DNA of 64,000 nt, taken from contig CANPVD010000110.1 in NCBI GenBank assembly GCA_947581615.1, positions 1 through 64,000 of the forward strand, written 5' to 3'. How positions within the stretch are numbered: position 1 is the stretch's first letter; every line of letters starts with the position of its first letter. This document shows positions 9,663 through 17,282 of the stretch, one piece after another. The notes below the pieces were generated by a model. The model did not search any database. It was not told where the DNA came from and saw only the letters and a program-made list of their open reading frames with translations. This DNA is from Candidatus Humimonas hydrogenitrophica. GTDB taxonomy: Bacteria; Gemmatimonadota; Gemmatimonadetes; Palauibacterales; Palauibacteraceae. Made by a program: the position numbers and the translations under genes.

Positions 9663-10286
9663 TCACCCGACCCACAGCTGTTTCACCCCCGACACCACCA
9701 TCTGGACGCCGACCGCCATCACCAGGAGCCCCAGGATGCGGGTGGCCAGGCGGAGCCCGAAGTCACCCAGGATCCGGTGCCACGCCCGGGCGAAGAACAG
9801 CGTGATGAACACGAGGATGCTGACCGCGAGAACGGCGATCAGCGTGGATCCGAGCCCCGCCTCGGGGCCCGCGGCGAGCGTGATCGTGGTGGTGATCGCT
9901 CCGGGGCCCGCGATGAGCGGGATCGACAGAGGGACGTAGATCCCGAACTCGGCCTGCTCCCGGGAGGCGGCCACCTGCTGGTCGCCCGAGGAGAACTGGG
10001 CCCCGGGTCGCTCGCCCTGGACCATGGAGAAGGCCATCGCGGTCACGATGAGCCCGCCCGCCGCCCGCAGACCGGCCACGCTGACCCCGAATGCGTCCAG
10101 GATGCGGGTGCCGATCACCGCGCACAGGGCCAGCGTGATGCCGACCGCCATCGCCGAGCGCCAGGCGTCGGAGCGGTGGGCCCTGGCGTCCTTTGGAGAG
10201 CGGAGCGCCAGGTAGACGGGGAGGGCGCCGAGCGGGTTGGCGATGGCCACGAGCGTGGCGATCGCCCCGAGAGCGCCGCCGATCAC
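9663..10286 (-). CDS. MarC family integral membrane protein
   Basis: This 207-residue, very hydrophobic protein has about six membrane segments and the MarC/UPF0056 pattern. It opens LGAIATLVAIANPLGALPVYLAL and ends near LGLLVMAVGVQMVVSGV. The block PLSIPLIAGPGAITTTI is typical of the family. The function is not established; older names as multiple-antibiotic-resistance proteins or transporters are not well supported. The GTG at 10286 overlaps the stop of the amidotransferase gene by four bases and gives the normal family length. Longer readings upstream are Gly/Pro/Arg-rich and unlikely to be translated. Confidence 0.87.
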   Translation of the reverse strand: MIGGALGAIATLVAIANPLGALPVYLALRSPKDARAHRSDAWRSAMAVGITLALCAVIGTRILDAFGVSVAGLRAAGGLIVTAMAFSMVQGERPGAQFSSGDQQVAASREQAEFGIYVPLSIPLIAGPGAITTTITLAAGPEAGLGSTLIAVLAVSILVFITLFFARAWHRILGDFGLRLATRILGLLVMAVGVQMVVSGVKQLWVG

Positions 10287-10945
10287 GCGCTCGCTCCGCT
10301 CCCGGCCACGCCGGGCCGGCTCTCGCCCGTGATCTCGGCCGCCAGCTCGAGGGCCGGTCCGGCGCCGGGCTCCCGGCCGCGACCCAGGGCCAGGAAGTTG
10401 GCCAGGATCCGGTGTCCCGAGTCGGTGAGCACGGCCTCCGGGTGAAACTGCACCCCCCACACGGGCAGGTCCCGGTGGCGGAGCGCCATGATCTCGCCGT
10501 CTTCCGTCCAGGCGGTGACCTCCAGCTCCGGCGGAAGAGTGGCGCGCTCGACCACCAGGGAGTGGTAGCGGGTAGCGGAGAACGGGTCGGACAGTCCCGT
10601 GAACAGGCCACGGCCGCCGTGGTGCACCGGCGAGAGCTTACCGTGCATGGGCCGGCGGGCCCGCACGACCCTTCCCCCGAACGCGGCCCCGATGCACTGG
10701 TGCCCGAGGCATACGCCGAGGACCGCGACCTCCGGGGCCAGGGCCTCGACGAGCTCGCAGGAGGCTCCCGCCTCGGCCGGCGTGCACGGCCCGGGCGACA
10801 CCACCAGGTGGCTGGGCGCCAGCGACCTTGCCTCGGCGACGTCGACCGCGTCGTTCCGGCGCACCACGACCTCCTCGCCCAGCTCCCTCAGGTAGCGGGC
10901 CAGGTTGTGCACGAAGGAGTCGTAGTTGTCCACCAGGAGGATCAC
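10283..10945 (-). CDS. pabA/trpG: Class I glutamine amidotransferase, anthranilate/aminodeoxychorismate synthase component II
   Basis: This 220-residue protein is a TrpG/PabA-type glutaminase. It starts ILLVDNYDSFVHNLARYL, has VVSPGPCTPAEAG, the nucleophile motif VLGVCLGHQCIGAAFGG, and the His-Glu pair in GVQFHPEAVLTDSG. It would hand ammonia to a chorismate-using partner, for tryptophan or for 4-aminobenzoate/folate. No TrpE or PabB is present in the window, so the pathway cannot be assigned. The GTG start lies six bases after a TATGCT hexamer, with the only GGAGG too far upstream, so the message may be leaderless. The downstream marC overlaps it. Confidence 0.9.
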   Translation of the reverse strand: MILLVDNYDSFVHNLARYLRELGEEVVVRRNDAVDVAEARSLAPSHLVVSPGPCTPAEAGASCELVEALAPEVAVLGVCLGHQCIGAAFGGRVVRARRPMHGKLSPVHHGGRGLFTGLSDPFSATRYHSLVVERATLPPELEVTAWTEDGEIMALRHRDLPVWGVQFHPEAVLTDSGHRILANFLALGRGREPGAGPALELAAEITGESRPGVAGSGASA

Positions 10946-10951
10946 GCCGAC

Positions 10952-10957
10952 AGCATA
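10952..10957 (-). promoter_or_regulatory. Candidate -10 hexamer for a leaderless trpG/pabA transcript
   Basis: Read on the minus strand the hexamer is TATGCT, followed by six bases and the GTG start at 10945. The same hexamer-N6-start layout is seen for the epimerase gene and for the ATG upstream of larE. The -35 is poor (GTCGCA at an 18-base spacing), so the call rests mainly on the spacing and on the lack of a usable ribosome-binding site. Confidence 0.4.
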
Positions 10958-10999
10958 GTGGACCTCCGGCGCCTCTGCGACCGTCCGCGGCGGTGGCGG

Positions 11000-11500
11000 T
11001 CAGGCCCGCGGGCGCACCCGACAGCGACCCGTGAGCCCCGGGGACTCCTCGACCTCGACCACGATCTCGCTCGGAGCGCCGCCCGATGTGTCGCCCAGCC
11101 GCTCCAGAAGCTCTCCGGCCAGGTAGGCGGCCATCAGCTCGGCGCTCGTGTTCGAGATGGGAAGGACCACGACGTCCTCGAGCGGAAAGGTCATGCGCCG
11201 CTCCGGCGTGATCGCCGTCACCGTTCCGACTTCCTCGGCGAGCCGGAGATGCGCGCTGCGTCCCGCCAGGAGCGTGCGGTGATCGAGGGGGGCGAGCAGG
11301 GCCTCGATGGCGTCGCGCAGCACCAGGAAGTCGAGCACGAGCCCGTGCTCGTCGAGCTCGCCGCGGACCGTGACGGCGACCCTGTAGTTGTGACCGTGCA
11401 GCGCCTCGCACTGTCCTCCGCCGTAGGTTAGGAAGTGGCCGGCGGCGAAGGAGAGCCGGTCCCCACGGACCGTGATCTCGAACGTTTCCTGTGGCTCCAT
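11000..11500 (-). CDS. 6-pyruvoyl-tetrahydropterin synthase / QueD family protein
   Basis: The 166-residue protein has the PTPS/QueD fold. The zinc-binding first histidine is in FAAGHFL. The motif GGQCEALHGHNYRVAV holds the cysteine and two more histidines. LDFLVLRDAIEALLAPLDHRTL and the glutamate region NTSAELMAAYL follow. Family members convert dihydroneopterin triphosphate, either to 6-carboxytetrahydropterin for queuosine and other 7-deazapurines, or to pyruvoyl-tetrahydropterin. No other queuosine gene is present, so the exact product is open. The ATG at 11500 gives the normal length; the 37 upstream residues are unlike the family. It is divergent from larE. Confidence 0.87.
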   Translation of the reverse strand: MEPQETFEITVRGDRLSFAAGHFLTYGGGQCEALHGHNYRVAVTVRGELDEHGLVLDFLVLRDAIEALLAPLDHRTLLAGRSAHLRLAEEVGTVTAITPERRMTFPLEDVVVLPISNTSAELMAAYLAGELLERLGDTSGGAPSEIVVEVEESPGLTGRCRVRPRA

Positions 11501-11634
11501 GGGACGTCGGGCTCCGCTGCTCGGGGCGTCGGTCTCCGGGTGACGGTGGACGATAGGGGGGGCGGAGGAGGCGGGCCAGCCGTACCGCTCTTGCCGCCCG
11601 CGGCCCGGCATCAGAAGCTGGAGGCGCGCCGGGT

Positions 11635-11665
11635 TTGAAACGCGGGCGGCTTCCCGGCGTATCTT
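11635..11665 (+). promoter_or_regulatory. Candidate promoter upstream of larE
   Basis: TTGAAA (11635-11640) and TATCTT (11660-11665) are separated by 19 bases. Six bases after the second hexamer comes an ATG at 11672, the predicted first transcribed base. That ATG is not in the larE frame (see the larE entry). The spacing is slightly long, so confidence is moderate. Confidence 0.45.
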
Positions 11666-11702
11666 CTAGCGATGAGTCCACCTTGTCGGCACGGAGGCGA
11701 CG

Positions 11703-12560
11703 ATCGGCTGCAGCGGGCGGGTCGAGAAACACCAGGGGCGGCGAGAGCCAGAGCGCGAGACGCTGGCCCGGGTCCTGCGCTCGCTCGGCAGCGTCCTGGT
11801 CGCCTACAGCGGCGGCGTCGACTCGGTGTTCCTCGCCCACGAGGCGGTACGCGTCCTGGGGCCGGCCCGGACGCTGGCCGTCACGGGCATCAGTCCCTCC
11901 GTGGCCACGGAGCAGCGCCACACGGCCGCCACCGTGGCCCGACGCTTCGGCATTCCATGGCGACGGCTGTGGACGCGGGAGATGGAGGATCCGCGCTACG
12001 TGGCCAACGACGGCCGGCGCTGTTACCACTGCAAGACCGAGCTGTACGGCCGCCTGGTGCGGCTCGCCCCGACCTGGGGCTACGCGGCCGTGCTGGACGG
12101 GGCCAACGCCGACGATGCCGAGGACTATCGTCCCGGCGCGCGGGCGGCGGTCGAGCACGGGGTGCGCTCGCCGCTCCGGGAGGCGGGCCTCGGAAAGGGC
12201 GACGTGCGGTCGCTGTCGAGGCGGAGCGGACTGCCCACGTGGGACGCCCCGGCCTCGCCCTGTCTGGCCAGTCGGCTGGCCTACGGGCTCGAGGTCACGG
12301 AAGAGCGGCTGTCGCAGGTGGAACGCGCCGAGCGCGTCCTGCGGGAGATGGGCGAGCGGGGGGACCTCCGCGTGCGTCATCACGGCGCGGCGGCGCGCAT
12401 CGAGCTCGCTCCGGGCGAGCTGGCCCGCTGGGGCGATGTGCGGCGCTGTCGTCGGGCCTTCCGCGACCTCCGATCGCTCGGCTTCGAGAGGGTCCTGCTG
12501 GACCTGGAGGGATACCGCCGGGGATCCCTGAACCGTGCGCTGGTGTCCATCGACTCGTGA
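11703..12560 (+). CDS. larE: LarE-type ATP-dependent sacrificial sulfur transferase, 5' end unclear
   Basis: The protein has the LarE/PP-loop features: the ATP pyrophosphatase motif YSGGVDSVFLAHEA, the pair RCYHCKTELYG, and PASPCLASRLAYG, whose cysteine is the sulfur donor in known LarE. It ends with LLDLEGYRRGSLNRAL. Known LarE builds the nickel-pincer cofactor of lactate racemase. No larB, larC or racemase gene is nearby. The frame has no ATG, GTG or TTG between its upstream stop (11673) and GTG 11826, which lies after the SGGVDS motif. ATC 11703, five bases after GGAGG, gives 285 residues, near the family norm, and is used here provisionally. A one-base indel joining it to ATG 11672 is the alternative. 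Confidence 0.8.
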   Translation: MGCSGRVEKHQGRREPERETLARVLRSLGSVLVAYSGGVDSVFLAHEAVRVLGPARTLAVTGISPSVATEQRHTAATVARRFGIPWRRLWTREMEDPRYVANDGRRCYHCKTELYGRLVRLAPTWGYAAVLDGANADDAEDYRPGARAAVEHGVRSPLREAGLGKGDVRSLSRRSGLPTWDAPASPCLASRLAYGLEVTEERLSQVERAERVLREMGERGDLRVRHHGAAARIELAPGELARWGDVRRCRRAFRDLRSLGFERVLLDLEGYRRGSLNRALVSIDS

Positions 12561-12841
12561 GACGCGCGGACCGGGCGACCGAAGACCGGAGTCCGGTCCT
12601 GGCCGATCTGGAGCGCCGCCTCGGCGAGCGCCTCGGGCTCGGGACCGGCCAGCTGGTGGTCGAGGCCGACGGGCCGGGGCGCGAGATCGCGGTCGTGCGC
12701 GTCCCGGCGGCCGCCCTCGATGTGTTGCTGGATCCCGAGGTCCGAGCGGAGATCGTCGAGCGAGCCCGGGCCGCGGGCTTCCGGCACGCGGCTGTGGACC
12801 TTGACATGGCGGGCGCGGAGCCGGCCACCCCCGAGGCCTGA
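12557..12841 (+). CDS. Small protein resembling the LarE C-terminal domain
   Basis: This 94-residue protein begins at a GTG that overlaps the larE stop by four bases, so it is translationally coupled to larE. Its second half (AVVRVPAAALDVLLDPEVR, then RARAAGFRHAAVDL) follows the same pattern as the end of LarE proteins, where a hydrophobic strand, a helix and GF-x3-xDL occur. It has no PP-loop. I infer a stand-alone copy of that domain, perhaps a partner of LarE. No function can be stated. It is rich in Arg and Ala like its neighbours. Confidence 0.6.
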   Translation: MRRADRATEDRSPVLADLERRLGERLGLGTGQLVVEADGPGREIAVVRVPAAALDVLLDPEVRAEIVERARAAGFRHAAVDLDMAGAEPATPEA

Positions 12842-12852
12842 AAGGCGGTTCG

Positions 12853-13419
12853 ATGCGTCTGTTCATCGCGATCAACCCGCCCGCGGCGGTCCGCCAGCTG
12901 ATCCACGACGGCACCGCGTCCATCCGGGAATCCGGCCTGCCGGCGCGGTGGGTGGACACGGATCATCTCCACCTCACGCTCAAGTTCCTGGGTGAGGTTC
13001 GGGAGCAGCGGCTGCAGGCCGTCAAGGATGCGCTCCTCGAGGCGGCCGCGGGATGTCCGCCCTTCGAGCTGCGACTGGAGGGGGTCGGCGCGTTCCCGTC
13101 CCTGCGTCGGCCGCGGGTGATCTGGCTGGGCGTGGAGGCCACGCTGCCTCTGCGCGCCCTCAAGCACGACGTCGAACACGCCTTCGCGCGTCTGGGGATC
13201 GATCGCGCATCGCGCGCGTTCCACCCGCATCTGACGCTCGGTCGCGCGCGTGACCAGGCGCAGGCGGGCGAGTTCCGAGAGCTGGAGCGGCTGGCCGCTC
13301 GCGTGGAGGTGCGGGGCGGTTTCGAGGTCCAGTCGGTGGACCTCATGCGTAGCCGTCTGGGTCCAGGCGGAACCCGCTACTCAGTCGAGGCATCGGCGCG
13401 CTTCGAGGCCGACGAGTGA
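12853..13419 (+). CDS. thpR: RNA 2',3'-cyclic phosphodiesterase
   Basis: The 188-residue protein is a 2H phosphoesterase of the ThpR/LigT type. It starts MRLFIAINPPAAV and has the two HxT motifs, DHLHLTLKFLGEV and FHPHLTLGRAR. These histidines act on 2',3'-cyclic phosphate ends of RNA, and the family can also ligate tRNA halves in vitro. It begins 12 bases after the mini-LarE gene and seems to be in the same transcript. Length and domain order are normal. Confidence 0.92.
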   Translation: MRLFIAINPPAAVRQLIHDGTASIRESGLPARWVDTDHLHLTLKFLGEVREQRLQAVKDALLEAAAGCPPFELRLEGVGAFPSLRRPRVIWLGVEATLPLRALKHDVEHAFARLGIDRASRAFHPHLTLGRARDQAQAGEFRELERLAARVEVRGGFEVQSVDLMRSRLGPGGTRYSVEASARFEADE

Positions 13420-13449
13420 CGGCGCCCATCTGCGCCGCGGAGGAGGACG

Positions 13450-14094
13450 ATGCGATTCGTTCGTAGCTGCCTGGCCCGGATCGGCTGCCTGACGGTGGTC
13501 GTCGTGCTGGCGGCGGCCGCCTGGATCTGGCGGGGTCCCCTCCTGGCCTGGTGGCACGACCACGACCGGACGGCCGTGGTCGGGGCGCCTTCGGCCCAAC
13601 TGGCGCGGAGGAGCGCGAAGAAGCTGGACGATTTCCTCGACGGTCGGGGACCATCGCGCGTCAGCTTCGACCAGGCCGAGCTCCAGAGCCTGGTGAGCTA
13701 CCGGTACCTGGACTCGCTGCCGCCCGGGCTCTCGGACCCCAGGGTCACGCTCGGGGATTCCACCCTGGAGGCGAGCGCCGGGCTCCAGGTCCAGCGGCTC
13801 ATGCACGGCAAGGCCCCCGACGCGCTCCGCAGCCTCCTGGGCGATTCGGCCCGGGCGAGCGCCGAGCTGCAGCCCTCCGTCGAGCGTCCGGGCGTGCTGG
13901 TGCTGGGAGTCCACCACGTGTCGGCCGGCGGTCTGCCGATCCCGGATCTGATGGTCCCGTGGCTGCTTCGGCAGACCGGGTTGTCGAGCGGACACGGCCG
14001 GGCTCGGGCGGTTGCCCTCCCCGTGCCCCGGGAGGTGGCGGCAGTCAGGGTGGTGAGCGGTAGATTGCAGCTCGAGCGAGGTCCGCCGCAGTGA
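13450..14094 (+). CDS. Hypothetical membrane-anchored protein
   Basis: I do not recognise this 214-residue protein. Residues 10-30 form one hydrophobic segment (CLTVVVVLAAAAWIW), so it is probably anchored with the rest outside the cytoplasm. The outer part has a helix-like segment (AKKLDDFLDG), then alternating short strands (GLSDPRVTLGDSTLEASAGLQV, PGVLVLGVHHVSAGGLPIP). A lipid- or polymer-binding beta-rich domain is one guess, with no motif to prove it. A strong GGAGGAGG lies a few bases before the ATG, which supports real translation. The gene ends 57 bases before the aldehyde dehydrogenase start. Confidence 0.75.
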   Translation: MRFVRSCLARIGCLTVVVVLAAAAWIWRGPLLAWWHDHDRTAVVGAPSAQLARRSAKKLDDFLDGRGPSRVSFDQAELQSLVSYRYLDSLPPGLSDPRVTLGDSTLEASAGLQVQRLMHGKAPDALRSLLGDSARASAELQPSVERPGVLVLGVHHVSAGGLPIPDLMVPWLLRQTGLSSGHGRARAVALPVPREVAAVRVVSGRLQLERGPPQ

Positions 14095-14100
14095 CGAGGC

Positions 14101-14119
14101 TCCCGGGCGCGGCCCGGGA
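14101..14119. other. GC-rich hairpin between the hypothetical gene and the aldehyde dehydrogenase gene
   Basis: A perfect 8-base-pair inverted repeat (TCCCGGGC / GCCCGGGA) with a 3-base loop lies just after the upstream stop codon. There is no following T-run, so it is not a clear intrinsic terminator. It may slow transcription or protect a message end. Confidence 0.35.
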
Positions 14120-14151
14120 CGAGACACGAGAATCCACGAAAGAGAGACAGA

Positions 14152-15642
14152 ATGCCCGATACGTTCCTGAACCACATCGACGGCGAATGGGTGGCGGCCG
14201 CGAGCGGCGAGACGTTCGAGAACCGCAATCCGGCGCGCACCTCGGATCTCATCGGCCTGTTCCCGCGCTCGGCGGCCGAGGACGTCGAGCGAGCCGTCGC
14301 GTCCGCCCGGAACGGCTTCGAAAGCTGGCGGCGCGTGCCGGCTCCCGAGCGGGGGCTCGTCCTCCAGCGCGCGGGCGAGCTCATGGTGGAGCGCAAGGAG
14401 GAGCTGGCCCGAGCCCAGACCCGCGAGATGGGCAAGGTGGTCGAAGAGACGCGGGGAGACGTACAGGAGGCCATCGACACCGCGTTCTATGCTGCCAGCG
14501 AGGGCCGGCGGCTGTTCGGCCGGACCGTTCCGTCCGAGCTGCGTGACAAGTGGGCCATGAGCTTCCGCCGTCCGATCGGAGTGTTCGGGATCATCACACC
14601 CTTCAACTTCCCGACCGCGATCCCGAGCTGGAAGATCCTGCCGGCCCTCCTGTGCGGGAACGCCGTCGTGTTCAAGCCGGCCGAGGACGTGCCGCACTCG
14701 GCGCACCTGTTCGTCGAGGTGCTGCTCGAGGCCGGCGTGCCGCCCGAATGCTTGCAGCTCGTGAACGGGCCGGGCTCGAGGGTCGGGAAGGCGATCGTCG
14801 AGCATCCCGATGTCGACGGCATCTCCTTCACCGGCTCGACGGCCACGGGATCGATCATCGCCTCGGCCGCGGGCCGCATGCACAAGCGAGTGTCGCTGGA
14901 GATGGGCGGCAAGAACGCCCAGATCGTCCTCCCCGACGCCGACCTCGACCTGGCGCTGGATGGTGTGCTGTGGGGCGCGTTCGGGACCACCGGCCAGCGC
15001 TGCACGGCCACGAGCCGACTCCTCCTCCACCGGGACGTGCACGACGAATTCATCGAGCGTCTCCTCGAGGAGGTCGACGGACTCACGCTCGGCGATGGGC
15101 TGCAGGAGGGGACCGACGTGGGACCGCTGATCAACGCGGAAGCGCTCGAGAAGGTCGAGTCGTACGTGGAGATCGCGCGTGGCGAGGGCGCGGAGGTGAG
15201 ATGTGGAGGCGTCCGGGCCACGGACGCCGGGCTGGGGGAGGGCTACTTCTTCCAGCCCACGGTTCTCACGGGCGTGAAGCCGGGCATGCGGGTCGAGCGG
15301 GAGGAGATCTTCGGGCCCGTGCTCTCGGTGCTGTCGTTCGATGAGCTCGACGAGGCCATCGCCATCAACAACGACGTGGAGTACGGGCTTTCCTCCTCGC
15401 TGTATACGCGCGACGTGCTGGCCGCCTTCCGGGCCATCGAACGGCTCGACAACGGCATCACCTATATCAACGCTCCCACCATCGGGGCCGAGGCCCATCT
15501 CCCGTTCGGCGGCGTGAAGGGCACGGGGAACGGGCACCGCGAGGGCGGCTGGGAAGTGTACGAGTTCTACAGCGAGACGAAGGTGGCGTACGTGGACTAC
15601 AGCGGCCGGCTGCAGCGGGCCCAGATCGACGTGTCCTGGTAG
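14152..15642 (+). CDS. NAD(P)-dependent aldehyde dehydrogenase, 2-oxoglutarate-semialdehyde dehydrogenase-like
   Basis: This 496-residue enzyme is a complete ALDH. The substrate-channel and cofactor segments are PFNFPTAIPSWKILPALL and SFTGSTATGS. The catalytic glutamate is in LEMGGKNAQ (Glu250) and the cysteine in GQRCTATS (Cys284). The C-terminal pattern NAPTIGAEAHLPFGGVKG followed by GNGHREGG resembles YcbD-type 2,5-dioxovalerate (2-oxoglutarate semialdehyde) dehydrogenases of sugar-acid breakdown. The substrate assignment is tentative, since no sugar-acid genes are adjacent. A purine-rich GAAAGAGAGA lies before the ATG. Signal peptidase I follows by 15 bases. Confidence 0.92.
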   Translation: MPDTFLNHIDGEWVAAASGETFENRNPARTSDLIGLFPRSAAEDVERAVASARNGFESWRRVPAPERGLVLQRAGELMVERKEELARAQTREMGKVVEETRGDVQEAIDTAFYAASEGRRLFGRTVPSELRDKWAMSFRRPIGVFGIITPFNFPTAIPSWKILPALLCGNAVVFKPAEDVPHSAHLFVEVLLEAGVPPECLQLVNGPGSRVGKAIVEHPDVDGISFTGSTATGSIIASAAGRMHKRVSLEMGGKNAQIVLPDADLDLALDGVLWGAFGTTGQRCTATSRLLLHRDVHDEFIERLLEEVDGLTLGDGLQEGTDVGPLINAEALEKVESYVEIARGEGAEVRCGGVRATDAGLGEGYFFQPTVLTGVKPGMRVEREEIFGPVLSVLSFDELDEAIAINNDVEYGLSSSLYTRDVLAAFRAIERLDNGITYINAPTIGAEAHLPFGGVKGTGNGHREGGWEVYEFYSETKVAYVDYSGRLQRAQIDVSW

Positions 15643-15657
15643 GGGCGCGCAACGGCC

Positions 15658-16506
15658 ATGGCAGGGGGTCGAGGGGAGGGCGATGAGGATCGCGTGAGGG
15701 ACGGGGCGGAGCTTCAGGAGGAGGCTCCGGGAACGGGTTCCGACGAGGAGGGTACGGCGGGCATGTCTCGTGACGAAGCGACCGGACGCGCGCGGGATCC
15801 GTCCCCCTCGCTCCTGCGGTGGATCTGGGACTGGACCAAGACCATCGCCACCGCGATCCTTATCTTCATGTTCATCCGGGCGTTCGTGGTCGAAGCCTTC
15901 CAGATTCCCACCGGCTCGATGGAGAACACGCTGCTGGTGGGGGATTTCCTCCTCGTGAACAAGGCGGCGTACGGCGCCGAGCTCCCGGGCACCAGCCTGC
16001 GGCTGCCGGCCTTGGAGCAACCGCACCGGGGCGACGTGGTCGTGTTCCAACCGCCCCCGGCGGCCGGGCAGTCGCCCTCCACCCGTTACGTGAAGCGCAT
16101 CGTCGGCGTGCCGGGCGACACCCTATCCATGCACGAGGGTAAGCTCTTCCTGGACGGAAGCCGGGTGAGCGAATCCTACGTGAAGCACATCCGACCCTAC
16201 CGGGACCCGAGCAATCCCAGCTTCCGGTGGCAGCGTCACTACCTCGTGCGGCCCGCCCGTGCCGCCGGCCGCTACCGTCCCACCCGGGACAACTGGGGGC
16301 CCATCGTGGTGCCGCCGGGGCGCTACTTCGTGATGGGGGACAACCGGGACAACTCGGAAGACTCGCGGTATTGGGGCTTCGTGCCCCGCGACGCCATCCG
16401 GGGCAAGCCGCTCATCGTGTACTATTCTTACCGGGAACGCACCTCCGCCGTGGTCCCGTGGCTCACGCAGATCCGCTGGGGACGCTTCCTGACGCCGATC
16501 CACTGA
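15658..16506 (+). CDS. lepB: Signal peptidase I
   Basis: The protein is an S26 signal peptidase that cleaves signal peptides of exported proteins at the membrane. One membrane segment (IATAILIFMFIRAFVVEAF) precedes the nucleophile motif PTGSMENTLLVGD (Ser87 from the first ATG). RYVKRIVGVPGDTL holds the general-base lysine (Lys146), and GDNRDNSEDSRYWGFVP is the C-terminal box. From 15658 it has 282 residues with an acidic 35-residue leader. An ATG at 15763, preceded by GAGGAGG at a long spacing, would remove this leader, so the start is uncertain. The segment between boxes is somewhat longer than in short Gram-positive enzymes. Confidence 0.93.
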   Translation: MAGGRGEGDEDRVRDGAELQEEAPGTGSDEEGTAGMSRDEATGRARDPSPSLLRWIWDWTKTIATAILIFMFIRAFVVEAFQIPTGSMENTLLVGDFLLVNKAAYGAELPGTSLRLPALEQPHRGDVVVFQPPPAAGQSPSTRYVKRIVGVPGDTLSMHEGKLFLDGSRVSESYVKHIRPYRDPSNPSFRWQRHYLVRPARAAGRYRPTRDNWGPIVVPPGRYFVMGDNRDNSEDSRYWGFVPRDAIRGKPLIVYYSYRERTSAVVPWLTQIRWGRFLTPIH

Positions 16507-16541
16507 CGCCGTCCCGCCGGGCGGCAGCTCGAGGCCCCTGC

Positions 16542-17282
16542 ATGACCGCAGATTCTGCCAGCTCTCGGGACGGGAGCCTGGACCTCTACTTGCGCGACAT
16601 CGCCGGCTCGGACCCGCTGCCGCGTGCCCGGGAAGCGGAGCTGGCGCATCGATGGAGGCAGGCCGGCGACCGGCAGGCGCTCGAGGCGCTCGTCCGCGCC
16701 AACCTCCGGTTCGTCGTCTCGGTGGCCAAGCGCTACCGAAACCGGGGGCTGCCGCTGGAGGACCTCGTCAACGAGGGCAACCTCGGTCTGTTGCGGGCGG
16801 CGGAGCGCTTCGAGCCGGACCGCGGCGTGCGTTTCATTAGCTACGCCGTGTGGTGGATCCGGCAGGCCATCCTCCGGGCCCTGTCCCGATCGGAGGCCCC
16901 CTTGCTGCCCGAGGTCGGCCGGCCCCGGACCCGGAGCGGCCGGGACGACCGGTCGACCCGTCGGCTCCGGATCGTGTCGCTCGACGATCCCGCGGGCGAC
17001 AGGGCCGGGGAGCGGCTGCGGGACCTGGTGGCCGACGAGAGGGTGCCGCCTCCCGACGCGGAGCTCGAGCGTCGGCGAAGGCGCGACCGCATGGATGCAC
17101 GCCTGGCCACGCTTCCCGAGCGGGAGGAGCGAGTACTGCGGATGTATTTCGGCCTGGATGACGGCACGCAGGCCGGGCTGGCCGAGATCGGCACGACCCT
17201 GGGCGTGAGCCGGGAGAGGGCCCGCCAGATCAAGGCCAGGGCCCTGGCTCGCCTGGCGTCCGCGCCGCCTCCACCAGCTTGA
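16542..17282 (+). CDS. RNA polymerase sigma-70 family factor lacking region 3
   Basis: The 246-residue protein is a group 1/2-type sigma factor. Region 1.2 is LDLYLRDIAGSDPLPRAREAELAHR. Region 2 includes RANLRFVVSVAKRYRNRGLPLEDLVNEGNLGL and FISYAVWWIRQAI. Region 4 ends GVSRERARQIKARALARL. After region 2.4 the sequence passes within about 30 Arg-rich residues to SLDDPAGDRAGERLRDLVADE, which matches region 3.2. The usual ~70-residue regions 3.0-3.1 are therefore missing. It could be an alternative sigma factor or a reduced housekeeping-like one. The ATG has GAGG seven bases upstream. Its stop codon overlaps the -35 box of the next promoter. Confidence 0.88.
   Translation: MTADSASSRDGSLDLYLRDIAGSDPLPRAREAELAHRWRQAGDRQALEALVRANLRFVVSVAKRYRNRGLPLEDLVNEGNLGLLRAAERFEPDRGVRFISYAVWWIRQAILRALSRSEAPLLPEVGRPRTRSGRDDRSTRRLRIVSLDDPAGDRAGERLRDLVADERVPPPDAELERRRRRDRMDARLATLPEREERVLRMYFGLDDGTQAGLAEIGTTLGVSRERARQIKARALARLASAPPPPA

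Noticed and set aside
11672-12841. A 389-residue frame that spans larE and the mini-LarE protein
   Set aside because: Only its last 94 residues look like protein. The earlier part is Gly/Arg/Pro-rich and out of frame with LarE. Its first codons may still belong to larE if there is an indel.
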